A DNA stretch of 64,000 bases, from positions 1,048,001-1,112,000 of the forward strand of contig JANQAC010000002.1 of assembly GCA_024707255.1 (NCBI GenBank), written 5' to 3'. How positions within the stretch are numbered: position 1 is the first letter of the stretch; each line of letters opens with the position of its first letter. The DNA comes from Asticcacaulis sp. GTDB lineage: Bacteria; Pseudomonadota; Alphaproteobacteria; Caulobacterales; Caulobacteraceae. This document shows, piece after piece, positions 32,626 to 45,130 of this stretch. The notes under the pieces were generated by a model. It had not been told where the DNA came from, made no database searches, and saw only the letters and a list, made by a program, of their open reading frames with translations. A program made the translations under genes and the position numbers.

Positions 32626-33354
32626 ATGAACGATACTCCCGACGATCCGACTAAGGACGAACCCCGCCGCCGCATGGTCAAGCCACCGGAAGGCGGCAAT
32701 CTGTCTGGCCGCCACAAGGGGCACACGGCGGTCAAGACGGCGCGTTTCCGCACGCAGTCCTCGGCCAAGTGGCTTGAGCGGCAACTGAACGACCCCTATG
32801 TCCTGAAAGCCAAGGCCGAGGGTTGGCGCTCGCGCGCCGCTTTCAAGCTGATCGAACTGGACGAGCGCTTTCACTTCCTGAAAAAGGGCGTCCGCGTGGT
32901 GGACCTCGGCTGTGCGCCGGGCGGCTGGGTGCAGGTGGCTATCAAGCGCGGCGCGTCGCATGTGGTCGGCGTCGACCTGCTGCCGGTCGATCCGGTGCCG
33001 GGTGCCGATCTGCTGGAAGCCGATTTCACTGACCCCGCCATCGGCCAGAAGCTGATGGAACTGATGGGCGGCAAGCCGGACGTGGTCCTCTCCGACCTGG
33101 CGCATAATACAGTCGGCCACAAACAGACCGACCACCTGAAGATCATGGGACTTCTGGAGTTGGCCGGTGATTTCGCGCTCGATAACCTGAAGCCGGGCGG
33201 CGCCTTTGTCGCCAAGGCGTTCCAGGGCGGCGAGACCGAACAACTCCTGCTGCGTCTGAAATTGGCTTTTGAGACGGTCAAGCACTTCAAGCCAAAATCG
33301 AGCCGCGCCGGATCGACCGAAATCTATATTGTTGCCCTGGGTTACAAGGGATAG
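32626..33354 (+). CDS. rlmE: 23S rRNA 2'-O-ribose U2552 methyltransferase
   Basis: RrmJ/FtsJ-family enzyme (about 242 residues from ATG 32626) that methylates the A-loop uridine of 23S rRNA. The SAM-binding segment is VDLGCAPGGWVQVA and the K-D-K-E catalytic set is visible: K in RSRAAFKL, D in LSDLAHN, K in FVAKAFQGG, E in GSTEIYIVA. The N-terminal ~40 residues are a basic extension typical for alphaproteobacteria. A TTG-type start at 32596 is less likely. Confidence 0.93.
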   Translation: MNDTPDDPTKDEPRRRMVKPPEGGNLSGRHKGHTAVKTARFRTQSSAKWLERQLNDPYVLKAKAEGWRSRAAFKLIELDERFHFLKKGVRVVDLGCAPGGWVQVAIKRGASHVVGVDLLPVDPVPGADLLEADFTDPAIGQKLMELMGGKPDVVLSDLAHNTVGHKQTDHLKIMGLLELAGDFALDNLKPGGAFVAKAFQGGETEQLLLRLKLAFETVKHFKPKSSRAGSTEIYIVALGYKG

Positions 33355-33359
33355 AGGTC

Positions 33360-33695
33360 ATGCCGTCCTTCCTGCCCCTGCCGTGGCTTTACCTGATCAT
33401 CGCCGGTCTGCTGGAGGTCTGCTGGGCCATCGGCCTGAAATACAGCGCCGGTTTCACCAAACCCGTTCCGTCCATATTCACCCTGGTGACCCTGGCGCTC
33501 AGCATGTTCCTGCTGTCGAAGGCCGCCAATACCCTGCCGATCGGTACAGCCTATGCCGTCTGGGTCGGCATCGGTGCCCTGGGCGCGGCGGTACTCGGCA
33601 TTTTCCTGTTCCACGAGGCGGTTACGCCACTGCGCGTCCTGTTCCTTGTGATGCTCCTGAGTTCCATTATCGGCCTGAAAGCGACCGCTGGCTGA
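33360..33695 (+). CDS. sugE: SMR-family exporter, SugE/Gdx type
   Basis: 111-residue four-helix small multidrug resistance protein. The conserved Glu is E19 in AGLLEVCWAIGLKYS, and IGTAYAVWVGIGALGAAVLGI matches the guanidinium-exporter (SugE/Gdx) subgroup more than the EmrE group. It starts five bases after rlmE and is likely cotranscribed. No guanidine riboswitch is visible upstream. Confidence 0.88.
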   Translation: MPSFLPLPWLYLIIAGLLEVCWAIGLKYSAGFTKPVPSIFTLVTLALSMFLLSKAANTLPIGTAYAVWVGIGALGAAVLGIFLFHEAVTPLRVLFLVMLLSSIIGLKATAG

Positions 33696-33800
33696 GGACC
33701 GTGATAACTGTTCACCGATTGAAACAATTATTTCGGTGAAAAGGGCTTTACGTGGCCGTCCGATTCCCATAGGAACAACCCGCAAAATGGAGAGTTCCTT

Positions 33801-35259
<1,459 letters not shown>

Positions 35260-35290
35260 GACGGGAACCAGTAACTGAAGGGAAAAGCCT

Positions 35291-35683
35291 GTGACTTATG
35301 AACTTTGGATACTGGTCTGGGCGGCGATCCTTGGCCTCATTCAGGTCGGATTGCCGCCGATCGCCGCCATGTCGCGCCAGGGTTATGCCAAATGGAATGC
35401 CGGACCGCGCGACACGGCGTTTGACATTGGCCCGCTGGCTGGTCGCCTCAACCGCGCCTTTGCCAATTTCAAGGAAACCTTTGTTTTCTTTGCGGTGATC
35501 GTGGTGGCGCTGGCCTTTGCTGGCAAGTCCTCGGAATTGTCGCGCTGGGGCGCCGATATCTATCTGGCGGCCCGCATCTTCTATATCCCGCTCTATGCGT
35601 TCGGCGTTGTTGGCGTCCGTTCGCTGGCTTGGATTGTCTCTCTCGCCGGCATTCTGATGTGCCTCTTCACTTTATTCCTCTAA
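35291..35683 (+). CDS. MAPEG-family membrane protein
   Basis: 130-residue protein with four predicted transmembrane helices, YELWILVWAAILGLIQVGLPP near the start, FNRAF-like and FVFFAVIVVALAFAG in the middle. Pattern and length fit the MAPEG superfamily (eicosanoid/glutathione metabolism related membrane proteins). Substrate unknown. It lies between guaB and rsmB on the same strand. Confidence 0.75.
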   Translation: MTYELWILVWAAILGLIQVGLPPIAAMSRQGYAKWNAGPRDTAFDIGPLAGRLNRAFANFKETFVFFAVIVVALAFAGKSSELSRWGADIYLAARIFYIPLYAFGVVGVRSLAWIVSLAGILMCLFTLFL

Positions 35684-35692
35684 GGATCTGAT

Positions 35693-37022
35693 TTGACTCC
35701 CGCTGCCCGACTTCAAGCCGCCGCCGATATCCTCGACCAGCTTTCGGGGACCCGTGCGACTGCCGAGGTGGTGCTGAAACAGTGGGGACAGGTCAACCGC
35801 TACGCCGGCTCGAAAGACCGTCGCGCCATCGCCGATCGCGTCTATCGCTGTCTGCGCGGCAAGCAGCGCCTGCTGTGGGCCATGGAACTGGGCGAAAAAT
35901 CACCGGGGCAGGGCCGGGCGCTGGTCCTCGGCGTCGCTGTCACTGATCGACGGGTTGCCGATCGAAGAGATCGATTCCCTGTTCAGTGGCGGAGGCTACG
36001 CGCCCAAGCCGCTGACCGAACAGGAGCGCGAACGTCTGGCGGCGGGCGATGGCGATGCCCCAGCCTGGGTGACCACCGGTCTGCCGGAATTTGTCGTGTC
36101 GCGCTTTGAGCAGCAGTTCGGCAAGGACTGGGCCGCCGAAGCCACCGCCCTGATGCTGCCGCGCGCGCCGATCGACCTGCGCGTCAACGGCGCCAAGACG
36201 ACGCGCGAAGCCATGATCGCCGCACTGGAAGCCGAGGGCCTGTCGCCTGAGCCGACTCCGTTCTCGAAATATGGCATCCGCCTGAGCGCCGAGCCGCCGC
36301 CCAATCTCGCCAAGCTCGACATTTATCAAAATGGCCAGATCGAAATCCAGGACGAAGGCTCGCAACTGGCGGCCTTTATCGCCGGCGCCGGGCTGCTGCC
36401 GGGCGCGGCGAAGGTGGTCGATTTTTGCGCCGGCGGTGGCGGCAAGACTTTAGCGCTTGCTCAGATGATGGATGGCAATGGCGAAATCTACGCCTGCGAC
36501 GTGGTGGAAAAGCGCCTGAAAGCCATCGAGCCGCGCCTTCTCCGCGCCGGCACTTCGGCGCATTTCATGCACTTTTTCGATCCTGACGATACCGCGCAGC
36601 TAGAACTGCTGAAAGGCGCCGATCTGGTGCTGGTCGATGCGCCATGCTCCGGTTCGGGCACCTGGCGCCGCCACCCGGAAGAAGCGCATCGCCTGAATGA
36701 GGCCAAGGTGGCGGACCTGCATACCCTGCAAACCCAAATCCTCGACCGCGCCGCGCAATGCGTGAAGATCGGCGGCCGTCTCGTCTATGTCACCTGTTCG
36801 GTGCTTGACGATGAAAACGCCCAGACCGCTGATGCCTTTGAGGCCGCCCATCCCAATTACGACGCTCTGCCGATCCACACGTTGCTGGAGCACAGCAGCC
36901 GGTTTATCGATCACGTGGCGCGCCTGACAAAGCTGGCCAAAACCGGCCACAGACTATCTCTCACACCTCATTCGACACAGACCGACGGTTTCTTTATCGC
37001 CGCCTATACACGGACCCAATAA
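35693..37022 (+). CDS. rsmB: 16S rRNA m5C967 methyltransferase (RsmB/NOP2 family), one frameshift
   Basis: RNA (cytosine-5)-methyltransferase, about 442 residues after repair. An N-terminal NusB-like domain ([30 protein letters not shown]) is followed by the SAM domain with [35 protein letters not shown] and the catalytic Cys in YVTCSVL. The frame breaks between about 35925 and 35940; removal of one base gives [19 protein letters not shown]. The start is a TTG at 35693. Being the RsmB type rather than RsmF is likely but not proven by sequence alone. Confidence 0.9.
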
Positions 37023-37024
37023 TC

Positions 37025-38573
37025 ATGGCTTCGCCGCACCACGAGACTCTTCTTATTATCGATTTCGGATCGCAAGTTACTCAGTTGATCGCGCGCCGCG
37101 TCCGCGAATGCGGCGTTTATTGCGAAATCCATCCCTTCACCAAGGCCGCCGACAAGATCGATTCCTTGCGCCCCAAGGCGGTGATCCTGTCGGGTTCGCC
37201 GCACAGCGTCATCGATGAGGGGCCGCGCATCGACGCCAGACTGTTCGAAATGGGCGTGCCGGTTTTCGGCATCTGCTATGGCGAACAACTGATGTGTGAA
37301 CTGCTGGGCGGCAAGGTTGAAAGCGGCCATGATCGCGAGTTCGGCCGTGCCGAGATCACCGTCAAGGGGCAGTCGCCGATCTTCAAGGGCCTCGATCCGG
37401 TCGAGACCGTCTGGATGAGCCACGGCGATCGCGTCACCGCCATCCCCGAAGGTTTCGAGGTTATCGCTACCTCGGAAGGCGCGCCCTATGCCGCCATCGC
37501 CGATGAAAAGCGCAAATTCTACGCCGTGCAGTTCCACCCGGAAGTGGTCCACACCAAGCGTGGCACCGACATGATCCGCAACTTCCTGTTCGAGATCGCC
37601 GGCTTCACGGGCGACTGGTCGATGGCCGCCTTCCGCGAAGAAATGATCGCCGAGGATCCGCGCCCAGGTCGGCACGGGCAAGGTCATCTGCGGCCTGTCG
37701 GGCGGGGTCGACTCGTCGGTTGCCGCCATCCTGATCCACGAAGCGATCGGCGAGCAACTGACGTGCGTGTTTGTCGATACCGGCCTGCTGCGCAAGAACG
37801 AAGGTGAGCAGGTCGTTTCCCTCTTCCGCAATCACTACCATATCCCGCTGGTCCATGTGCAGGCGCAAGACAAATTCCTTGGCGCCCTGGCCGGCATTAG
37901 CGATCCGGAAACCAAGCGCAAAACCATTGGCAAGCTGTTCATCGATGTGTTTGATGAAGAGGCCGGCAAGATTGACGGCGCTGAATTCCTCGCTCAAGGC
38001 ACGCTCTATCCGGACGTGGTGGAAAGCATCTCGCCGCACGGCGGCCCGTCGACCGTCATCAAATCGCACCACAATGTCGGCGGCCTGCCGGAATATATGA
38101 AACTCAAGCTGGTCGAGCCCCTGCGGGAACTCTTCAAGGATGAAGTGCGGGCGCTTGGCCGCGAACTGGGGCTGGACAACGCCTTTGTCAGCCGCCACCC
38201 GTTCCCCGGACCGGGGCTGGCCATCCGCATCCCCGGCGAAGTGACGCCGGAAAAGGTGAAAACGCTTCAGGACGCCGACGCCATCTATCTGGATGAAATC
38301 CGCAAGGCCGGGCTGTATAACGATATCTGGCAGGCTTTCGCGGTGCTCTTGCCAGTCAAGACGGTCGGCGTCATGGGTGATGCCCGCACCTATGAGGACG
38401 TGCTGGCCCTGCGCGCCGTCACCTCGTCCGACGGCATGACCGCGGATTTTTATGAGTTTCCGTGGGCTGTGCTCGGACGCTGCGCCACCCGCATCGTTAA
38501 TGAGGTGAGGGGGGTCAACCGCGTCGTCTATGACGTTACCTCGAAGCCCCCCGGCACCATCGAATGGGAATAA
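37025..38573 (+). CDS. guaA: GMP synthase (glutamine-hydrolysing), one frameshift
   Basis: GuaA converts XMP to GMP using glutamine. It has the glutamine amidotransferase class I domain with the nucleophile Cys in [10 protein letters not shown], and His in [10 protein letters not shown], then the ATP pyrophosphatase P-loop [10 protein letters not shown] and a dimerisation domain ending [15 protein letters not shown]. The frame breaks at 37654-37655, where one of two G is extra, restoring [19 protein letters not shown] and 515 residues. With guaB and rsmB it forms a purine/rRNA cluster. Confidence 0.97.
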
Positions 38574-39071
38574 TTAGCCCTTCGCCACTCTTATTGCCTT
38601 GCGCCACAAACCTTCGGGTACTGGCGGCGCGATTTCGCCCAGTTGACGCAGATCCTCCAGGATCACGCTCAACTGGGCCGAACTGCCGGGCAAGTTCAGG
38701 CGCAGGATTTCCAGCTTGCGCCGCAGGGATGAATAGGCGCTGGCGGCATTGAAATGGCTTTGTGAGCGTTCGCCCCAGCGCTGGACCGCCTGCATCACCG
38801 AAATAACCGACACCGCACCGCCGATGACGAAGAGGCCAGCGTTCAGTACATCGCTGTGCGGCTGGTAAAAGTCCTTGTATAGCACAGGCAGGGCCGCCAG
38901 GGTCGAGACGAGGAAACCGCCGATCAGGGTAGAGATAGTGGTCACGCGATTGAGCGTATCCATGCGGTTGGTCGCCGCCCAGTGGGCATGAGCCGAGTGA
39001 CGGACACGGGTTTCAGTTTCATGCAGAATGCGCATGAAATCATCCGTCAGTATCTCGTGAATATTCCCCAT
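38574..39071 (-). CDS. Two-transmembrane SLATT-like protein
   Basis: 165 residues from ATG 39071 (AGGGGGG upstream). A charged N-terminal helix (ETRVRHSAHAHWAATNRMD) leads into two transmembrane helices (TTISTLIGGFLVSTLAALPVL and LNAGLFVIGGAVSVISVMQA) and a second long helix (FNAASAYSSLRRKLEILRL). This helix-2TM-helix arrangement resembles the SLATT effector family found with SLOG and CD-NTase defence systems, but no such genes are adjacent. Similarity is by pattern only. It is convergent with guaA, zero bases apart. Confidence 0.5.
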   Translation of the reverse strand: MGNIHEILTDDFMRILHETETRVRHSAHAHWAATNRMDTLNRVTTISTLIGGFLVSTLAALPVLYKDFYQPHSDVLNAGLFVIGGAVSVISVMQAVQRWGERSQSHFNAASAYSSLRRKLEILRLNLPGSSAQLSVILEDLRQLGEIAPPVPEGLWRKAIRVAKG

Positions 39072-39125
39072 CGGCGCCCCCCTGGCGGTTAACCTAACCG
39101 CGATCGAGGCAACAGGCAAGCCGGC

Positions 39126-39893
39126 CTATTTCGGCACCAGCTTCACTTCGTAGAGGTTTGGCCACAACTTGCCGGTGACGAACAGCCGCCTATCCTTGGC
39201 GTCGTAGGCAATGCCATTGGCGACGGCGTCGATCTCCAGGCTGGTGTCCTGGGTTTCCGGCAGGCTGTTCAATTGTATAATGCCAGTGATATTGCCGCTC
39301 TTTGGATCGATGCGGACAATGTAACGGCTGCGCCAGACATTGGCGTATATTTCGCCGTCCACCCACTCCAGTTCGTTGAGCTGGTCGATGTCGCGTCCGT
39401 CCAGTTTCACGGCGATGGTGCGAACGACCTTAAGCGTCACCGGATCGAGAAAGCGGATGGTCGAGGTGCCGTCGCTCATGATCAGGTTCTTGTCATTGAC
39501 GGTCAGGCCCCAGCCTTCGCCGGTATAGAAGAAGCTGCGCTTGAGTTTGAAATCCTTGCCGGACCAGACAAAACCGGCGCCGCCGGTCCAGGTCAGGCTG
39601 ACAATATGATCGCCCCAGGGCGCGATGCCTTCGCCGAAATACTTGTTGTCGATTGTGGTCTGGCGGATGACCTTGCCGGTATCGAGCGCCACTTGGCGAA
39701 TATAGGATTGCCCGTTGCGGCCGGTGCTCTCATAGAGCGATCCGTCTCGGTAATAGAGGCCCTCGGTGAAGGCTTTGGTATCGTGCGGGTAGGTCTTGAC
39801 GACTTCCAGCCTGTAGACCGGCACGGCCGCCCGCGCCGAACCCATCGTAAGCCCAAGGGCGAGACAGATCAGGGCGAGCGGACGAACGGACAT
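39126..39893 (-). CDS. Glutaminyl-peptide cyclotransferase
   Basis: 255-residue secreted enzyme of the plant/bacterial QC family, which cyclises N-terminal glutamine to pyroglutamate. Signal peptide: ICLALGLTMGSARA. The five-bladed propeller motifs are FTEGLYYRDGSLYESTGRNG, GEGIAPWGDHIVSLTW, GEGWGLTVNDKNLIMSDGTS and LNELEWVDGEIYANVW. The target peptides are not known. It is divergent from leuA only by position, both on the minus strand with a ten-base gap, leuA upstream. Confidence 0.9.
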   Translation of the reverse strand: MSVRPLALICLALGLTMGSARAAVPVYRLEVVKTYPHDTKAFTEGLYYRDGSLYESTGRNGQSYIRQVALDTGKVIRQTTIDNKYFGEGIAPWGDHIVSLTWTGGAGFVWSGKDFKLKRSFFYTGEGWGLTVNDKNLIMSDGTSTIRFLDPVTLKVVRTIAVKLDGRDIDQLNELEWVDGEIYANVWRSRYIVRIDPKSGNITGIIQLNSLPETQDTSLEIDAVANGIAYDAKDRRLFVTGKLWPNLYEVKLVPK

Positions 39894-39903
39894 TCAGTAC
39901 CTC

Positions 39904-41574
<1,671 letters not shown>

Positions 41575-41726
41575 GGGTGAAAACCCTTACTTTTCATAAA
41601 TCTGGCATAAATTGTGACGCGCGACGCTCGGCTTACAGGTGGGCGCAAACCTGCAAGCTGGTGCGAATTCGCGCGGTGTGTAGCAGAAGAAGGGACATGA
41701 TCGAAACCCGAAACGGGGAGAAAGCC

Positions 41727-41767
41727 AAAAAAAGACGCGAGGAAAACACCTGATCGCGTTTACGCGA
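41727..41767 (-). promoter_or_regulatory. leuA transcription attenuator
   Basis: On the minus strand, ACGCGA (41754-41759) and TCGCGT (41735-41740) form a hairpin with a 13-base loop, followed by seven T (41727-41733): a terminator. The same ACGCGA can also pair with TCGCG just upstream, which overlaps the leader codons before the stop, in an alternative hairpin whose loop is TAAA. Mutually exclusive stems beside a Leu-rich leader fit ribosome-mediated attenuation. No experiment is known to me for this locus. Confidence 0.7.
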
Positions 41768-41813
41768 GCAGGGTGCCAATAAGGAGCGCAGTAATGGCTT
41801 TGGACGTGATCAT
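41760..41813 (-). CDS. leuL: Leucine leader peptide (17 aa)
   Basis: ATG at 41813 begins MITSKAITALLIGTLLA, ending in TAA within the attenuator. Four of 17 codons are Leu (CTC, CTT, CTG, CTC in two pairs), with three Ile. Leader peptides rich in the regulated amino acid precede attenuators of branched-chain synthesis in proteobacteria. There is no clear ribosome-binding site; transcription may start right at the ATG. Confidence 0.65.
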   Translation of the reverse strand: MITSKAITALLIGTLLA

Positions 41814-41993
41814 GGCGGGGTTAATGTCACGATGCGCGGCCGCCGTCAATGAGCGGCCAACAAATTGCATGATTTCCTTGTCTTTTCGCCCGACACGCGC
41901 TATTGGCACCGGTTCATGACTTTGTGATGTCGCCAGATGGCCGCCGGAAATGCGTGCGGGCCAGGTGATATCGTTACTTTATTGAGGTGCCGG

Positions 41994-42353
41994 ATGGCTC
42001 GCGTTACCGTCGAAGATTGCGTCGAAAAGATCGACAACCGTTTCAACCTCGTCCTGCTGGCGGCTCATCGCGCCCGCGCCATTTCGTCGGGCTCGTCGAT
42101 CCTGGTGGACCGCGACAACGACAAGAACCCGGTTGTATCCTTGCGCGAAATCGCCGATGGCGTGCTGGAGCCGGGCACCCTGACCGAAAGCCTGATCGCT
42201 TCGCTGCAACGCGTCGATGAGCGTACCGAGGCCGAGGAGGAGGCCGAAACCCTGGCCCTGCTGGCCGATCCGTCGCACCAGCAAATGTCGGAATCGGAAC
42301 TGATCCGCGCCCTGCAATCCGACCGCGATGGCGGCCAGGAAGAGCGCTACTAA
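41994..42353 (+). CDS. rpoZ: RNA polymerase omega subunit
   Basis: 119-residue omega subunit starting at ATG 41994 (GAGGTG upstream). The family core is [29 protein letters not shown] (conserved N-terminal region) followed by [17 protein letters not shown]. Omega helps assemble and hold RNA polymerase and forms part of a ppGpp binding site; its position before the Rsh gene is conserved across proteobacteria. Confidence 0.96.
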   Translation: MARVTVEDCVEKIDNRFNLVLLAAHRARAISSGSSILVDRDNDKNPVVSLREIADGVLEPGTLTESLIASLQRVDERTEAEEEAETLALLADPSHQQMSESELIRALQSDRDGGQEERY

Positions 42354-42389
42354 GAGCGCTACTGGATTTCGCTTCCCAACTTATTATTT

Positions 42390-42421
42390 AAAAGGCTCAG
42401 GGCTATCCTTGGGCCTTTTTT
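42390..42421 (+). terminator. Terminator between rpoZ and rsh
   Basis: AAAGGCTCAGGG-CTAT-CCTTGGGCCTTTTT hairpin with a run of T. It limits read-through from rpoZ. Confidence 0.8.
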
Positions 42422-42505
42422 GCTTGTGTAAATCTGCACTTGTGAGAGACTTTTTAACTCCTGATCCGTTTAGATTAAGGGTGTAGCGTACAACAGGACG
42501 GAATT

Positions 42506-44794
42506 ATGTCGGCGGAAAGCGAACAGGTATTGGACAAGGCCACGCAAGGTGCGATTGCGCCTATGGCCGTTCCTGTGCCGGGTGTTCAGCCTGAACCTTC
42601 CACACCGGCGCCCAGCCGTCAGAAATTCCTGCGCCAGATCGAGCTGATCGACCGGGTGGCCGCCTATGACCCGACGGTCGACGAGGCCATGCTCAACCGC
42701 GCCTATGTCTACGCCATGAAGATGCATGGCGCCCAGCTTCGCGCATCGGGCGATCCGTATTTTGCCCATCCGATCGAGGTGGCGGGCATACTGACCGACT
42801 ACAAGCTCGATGCCGCCGCCATCGCCACCGCGCTCTTGCACGATACCATCGAGGATACGCCGGCCACACGCGAGGAAATCGCCGCCAAGTTCGGCGAGGA
42901 TGTCGCCAGCATGGTGGAAGGCGTCACCAAGCTGACCCGGCTGGAACTGCAATCGGAATATACCAAGTCTTCGGAAAACCTGCGCAAGTTTATCCTGGCC
43001 ATTTCCAAGGATATCCGCGTCCTGCTCGTCAAGCTGGCCGACCGCCTGCACAATATGCGCACCCTGCATTTCGTGGCACCGGAAAAGCGCGAACGCATCA
43101 GCCGCGAAACCCTGGAAGTCTATGCGCCGCTGGCTCGCTCGATCGGTTGCAACCGTTTCGCCACCGAACTGGAAGATCTGGCCTTCTCCTTCATCAATCC
43201 GCTGGCGCATCAGGCGATCATTCACCGTCTGGAGGAAATGCGCGCTGAAAAAGGCGCCACCATCGCCGCCATTGCCCGCGATGTCGCCGGCAAGCTGGAA
43301 AAGCAGGGCATTTCCGCCAAGGTGATGGGGCGCGAGAAATCGCCCTATTCGATCTGGAAGAAACTGCAAAGAAAGTCGGTCGGCTTCGCGCAACTGTCGG
43401 ATATCTATGCGTTCCGTGTAGTGGTGAATAGTGTTGAGGAATGTTACCGCGCGCTCGGCATCATCCATCGCGCCTGGCCATGCGTGCAGGAACGCTTTAA
43501 GGACTTCATCTCGACGCCGAAATCCAACAATTATAAGTCTCTGCATACAACCGTGGTTGGCCACAAGGGCACGCGGATCGAACTCCAGATCCGCACCGAG
43601 GAAATGGACCGTGTCGCCGAAGAGGGCGTGGCGGCGCACTGGGGTTACAAAAATCAGGCTTACGGTTTCGACGAGGAGGCGGCAACGCGCGATGGCGGCC
43701 GCAACCCGATGAATAGCTTACGCAATATCGTCAATATCGTCGAAAGCGGCGGCGACAGCGAAGACTGGGTCGAACATGCCAAGATGGAGATGTATCTCGA
43801 TCAGGTGTTCGTTTTCTCGCCGAAGGGCCGCCTGATCTCGCTGCCGCGCGGCGCCATGCCGCTCGATTTTGCCTTCGCTGTCCATACCCAGGTGGGCGAA
43901 ACCGCCATCGGCTGCCTGATCAATGGCGAGCACAAGCCGCTGCGCACGGTTCTGCAAAACGGCGACCAGGTTGAAATCCTGACCGGACTGGAATCGCGCG
44001 TCAACCAGGACTGGTTTTCGCTCACCGTCACCGGCAAGGCGCGCTCGGCTATCCGCCGGCACCTGCGTCAGCGCGAGGCGGGCGATTTCATCAAGCTCGG
44101 CCGCACGGCCGTGGAACGCGCCGCCGCCCAGGTCGAAAAGGCGCTGAAAGATATAAGCTGGCGCCCGGCCTTCGAGCGCTTCAATGTCACCAGCGAGGAC
44201 GACCTGTTTGAACTGGTCGGCCGTGGCAAAATTTTTCCGGCTAAGGTGCTGGAAGCCATCTTCCCCGGCCTGAAGCTGCCTATGATGCTGACCACCGATA
44301 CCCTGACGCGCATCCGGGATGGCGCCGGCGGGGCGGCGTTTGTGCGCGGCAGTGCCTTGCGCGAAAGCCAGACGGTTATTTTCTCGAAATGCTGCTATCC
44401 GGTGCCGGGCGACCGCATCGTCGGGATTGTCGAGGATGACGGCGTCCATGTCCATTCCATCGAGTGTGAAAATCTCGAAGCGCTGGAGGAAATGGACGGC
44501 GAAAAGGACCGCTGGATCGACCTGCATTGGACGCTGAATGCCGAGAAGAACACGCTTTCCGTGGCGCGCCTGCGGGTAAATATGCAGAACAAACCGGGTG
44601 TGCTGGGCCAGGCCTGTACCCTGATCGGCGAGGCCAAGGGTAATATCATCAATATCAGCATTGCCAACAAGCCGATGGACTTCCTCGATGTCGATTTCGA
44701 TATAGAGGTGCTGGACGCCCGCCACATCACCAACATCTCGGCCGCCCTGCGCACCTCGCCGATGATCGAAAGCGTGGAGCGGGTGAGGGGATAG
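42506..44794 (+). CDS. spoT: Bifunctional (p)ppGpp synthetase/hydrolase (Rsh)
   Basis: 762-residue RelA/SpoT homologue of the stringent response. The hydrolase HD domain has FAHPIEVAGI (H88) and LLHDTIEDT (H112, D113). The synthetase domain shows KSNNYKSLHTTV and ELQIRTEEMD, then a TGS domain (VFVFSPKGRLISLPRGAMP) and the C-terminal ACT domain (NKPGVLGQACTLIGEAKGNI). Both activities look intact, as expected for the only long Rsh of alphaproteobacteria. Confidence 0.96.
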   Translation: MSAESEQVLDKATQGAIAPMAVPVPGVQPEPSTPAPSRQKFLRQIELIDRVAAYDPTVDEAMLNRAYVYAMKMHGAQLRASGDPYFAHPIEVAGILTDYKLDAAAIATALLHDTIEDTPATREEIAAKFGEDVASMVEGVTKLTRLELQSEYTKSSENLRKFILAISKDIRVLLVKLADRLHNMRTLHFVAPEKRERISRETLEVYAPLARSIGCNRFATELEDLAFSFINPLAHQAIIHRLEEMRAEKGATIAAIARDVAGKLEKQGISAKVMGREKSPYSIWKKLQRKSVGFAQLSDIYAFRVVVNSVEECYRALGIIHRAWPCVQERFKDFISTPKSNNYKSLHTTVVGHKGTRIELQIRTEEMDRVAEEGVAAHWGYKNQAYGFDEEAATRDGGRNPMNSLRNIVNIVESGGDSEDWVEHAKMEMYLDQVFVFSPKGRLISLPRGAMPLDFAFAVHTQVGETAIGCLINGEHKPLRTVLQNGDQVEILTGLESRVNQDWFSLTVTGKARSAIRRHLRQREAGDFIKLGRTAVERAAAQVEKALKDISWRPAFERFNVTSEDDLFELVGRGKIFPAKVLEAIFPGLKLPMMLTTDTLTRIRDGAGGAAFVRGSALRESQTVIFSKCCYPVPGDRIVGIVEDDGVHVHSIECENLEALEEMDGEKDRWIDLHWTLNAEKNTLSVARLRVNMQNKPGVLGQACTLIGEAKGNIINISIANKPMDFLDVDFDIEVLDARHITNISAALRTSPMIESVERVRG

Positions 44795-45052
44795 ATGGCT
44801 GTTCTCAATATTACTTTACCCAATGACCTGCCTGAGGATAGCGAACAGGCTATACTGCTTCTGAAGAATTTGGGTTACAGCAAGATTGCGTGTATTAAGG
44901 CTCTCAGAGAGAGATATGGAGTGAGTTTGGCCGATGCGAAAAAGCAGGTCCATTTCAGTCCGGCCTGGAAGGAGCGGCGTGAGGATGATGAGCGCTTTCA
45001 TGCCCAATTGGAAAAAGCTGTTACTGAGCTAGGCTTGATCACGAAGGAATAG
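44795..45052 (+). CDS. Small protein resembling ribosomal L7/L12 C-terminal domain
   Basis: 85 residues, ATG directly after the rsh stop. The segment YSKIACIKALRERYGVSLAD then AKKQVHF looks like the L7/L12 C-terminal helix-turn (KIKVIKALREATGLGLKEAK type), the part that touches translation GTPases. There is no L7/L12 N-terminal dimerisation or hinge. The similarity is by eye only. Lying flush with rsh suggests translational coupling. Confidence 0.55.
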   Translation: MAVLNITLPNDLPEDSEQAILLLKNLGYSKIACIKALRERYGVSLADAKKQVHFSPAWKERREDDERFHAQLEKAVTELGLITKE

Positions 45053-45130
45053 GAAAAACTTCGGTAAGACTGTTCCCAATCCTTATCGAAGGCGTTAAAC
45101 AGCCGCTATTCGACAAAGGATTCCCGCCAT

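Larger units (their letters stand above)
41575..41993 (-). other. leuA leader / rpoZ upstream region
   Basis: This 419-base gap holds the leuA leader peptide and attenuator on the minus strand. The rest, up to rpoZ on the plus strand, shows only a possible minus-strand promoter: TTGACG (41844-41849 complement) and CATTAA (41821-41826 complement) with 17-base spacing, which would start RNA almost at the leader ATG, perhaps leaderless. Confidence 0.5.

Noticed and set aside
33354..33360. Guanidine riboswitch before sugE
   Set aside because: sugE starts five bases after rlmE, leaving no room for a riboswitch.
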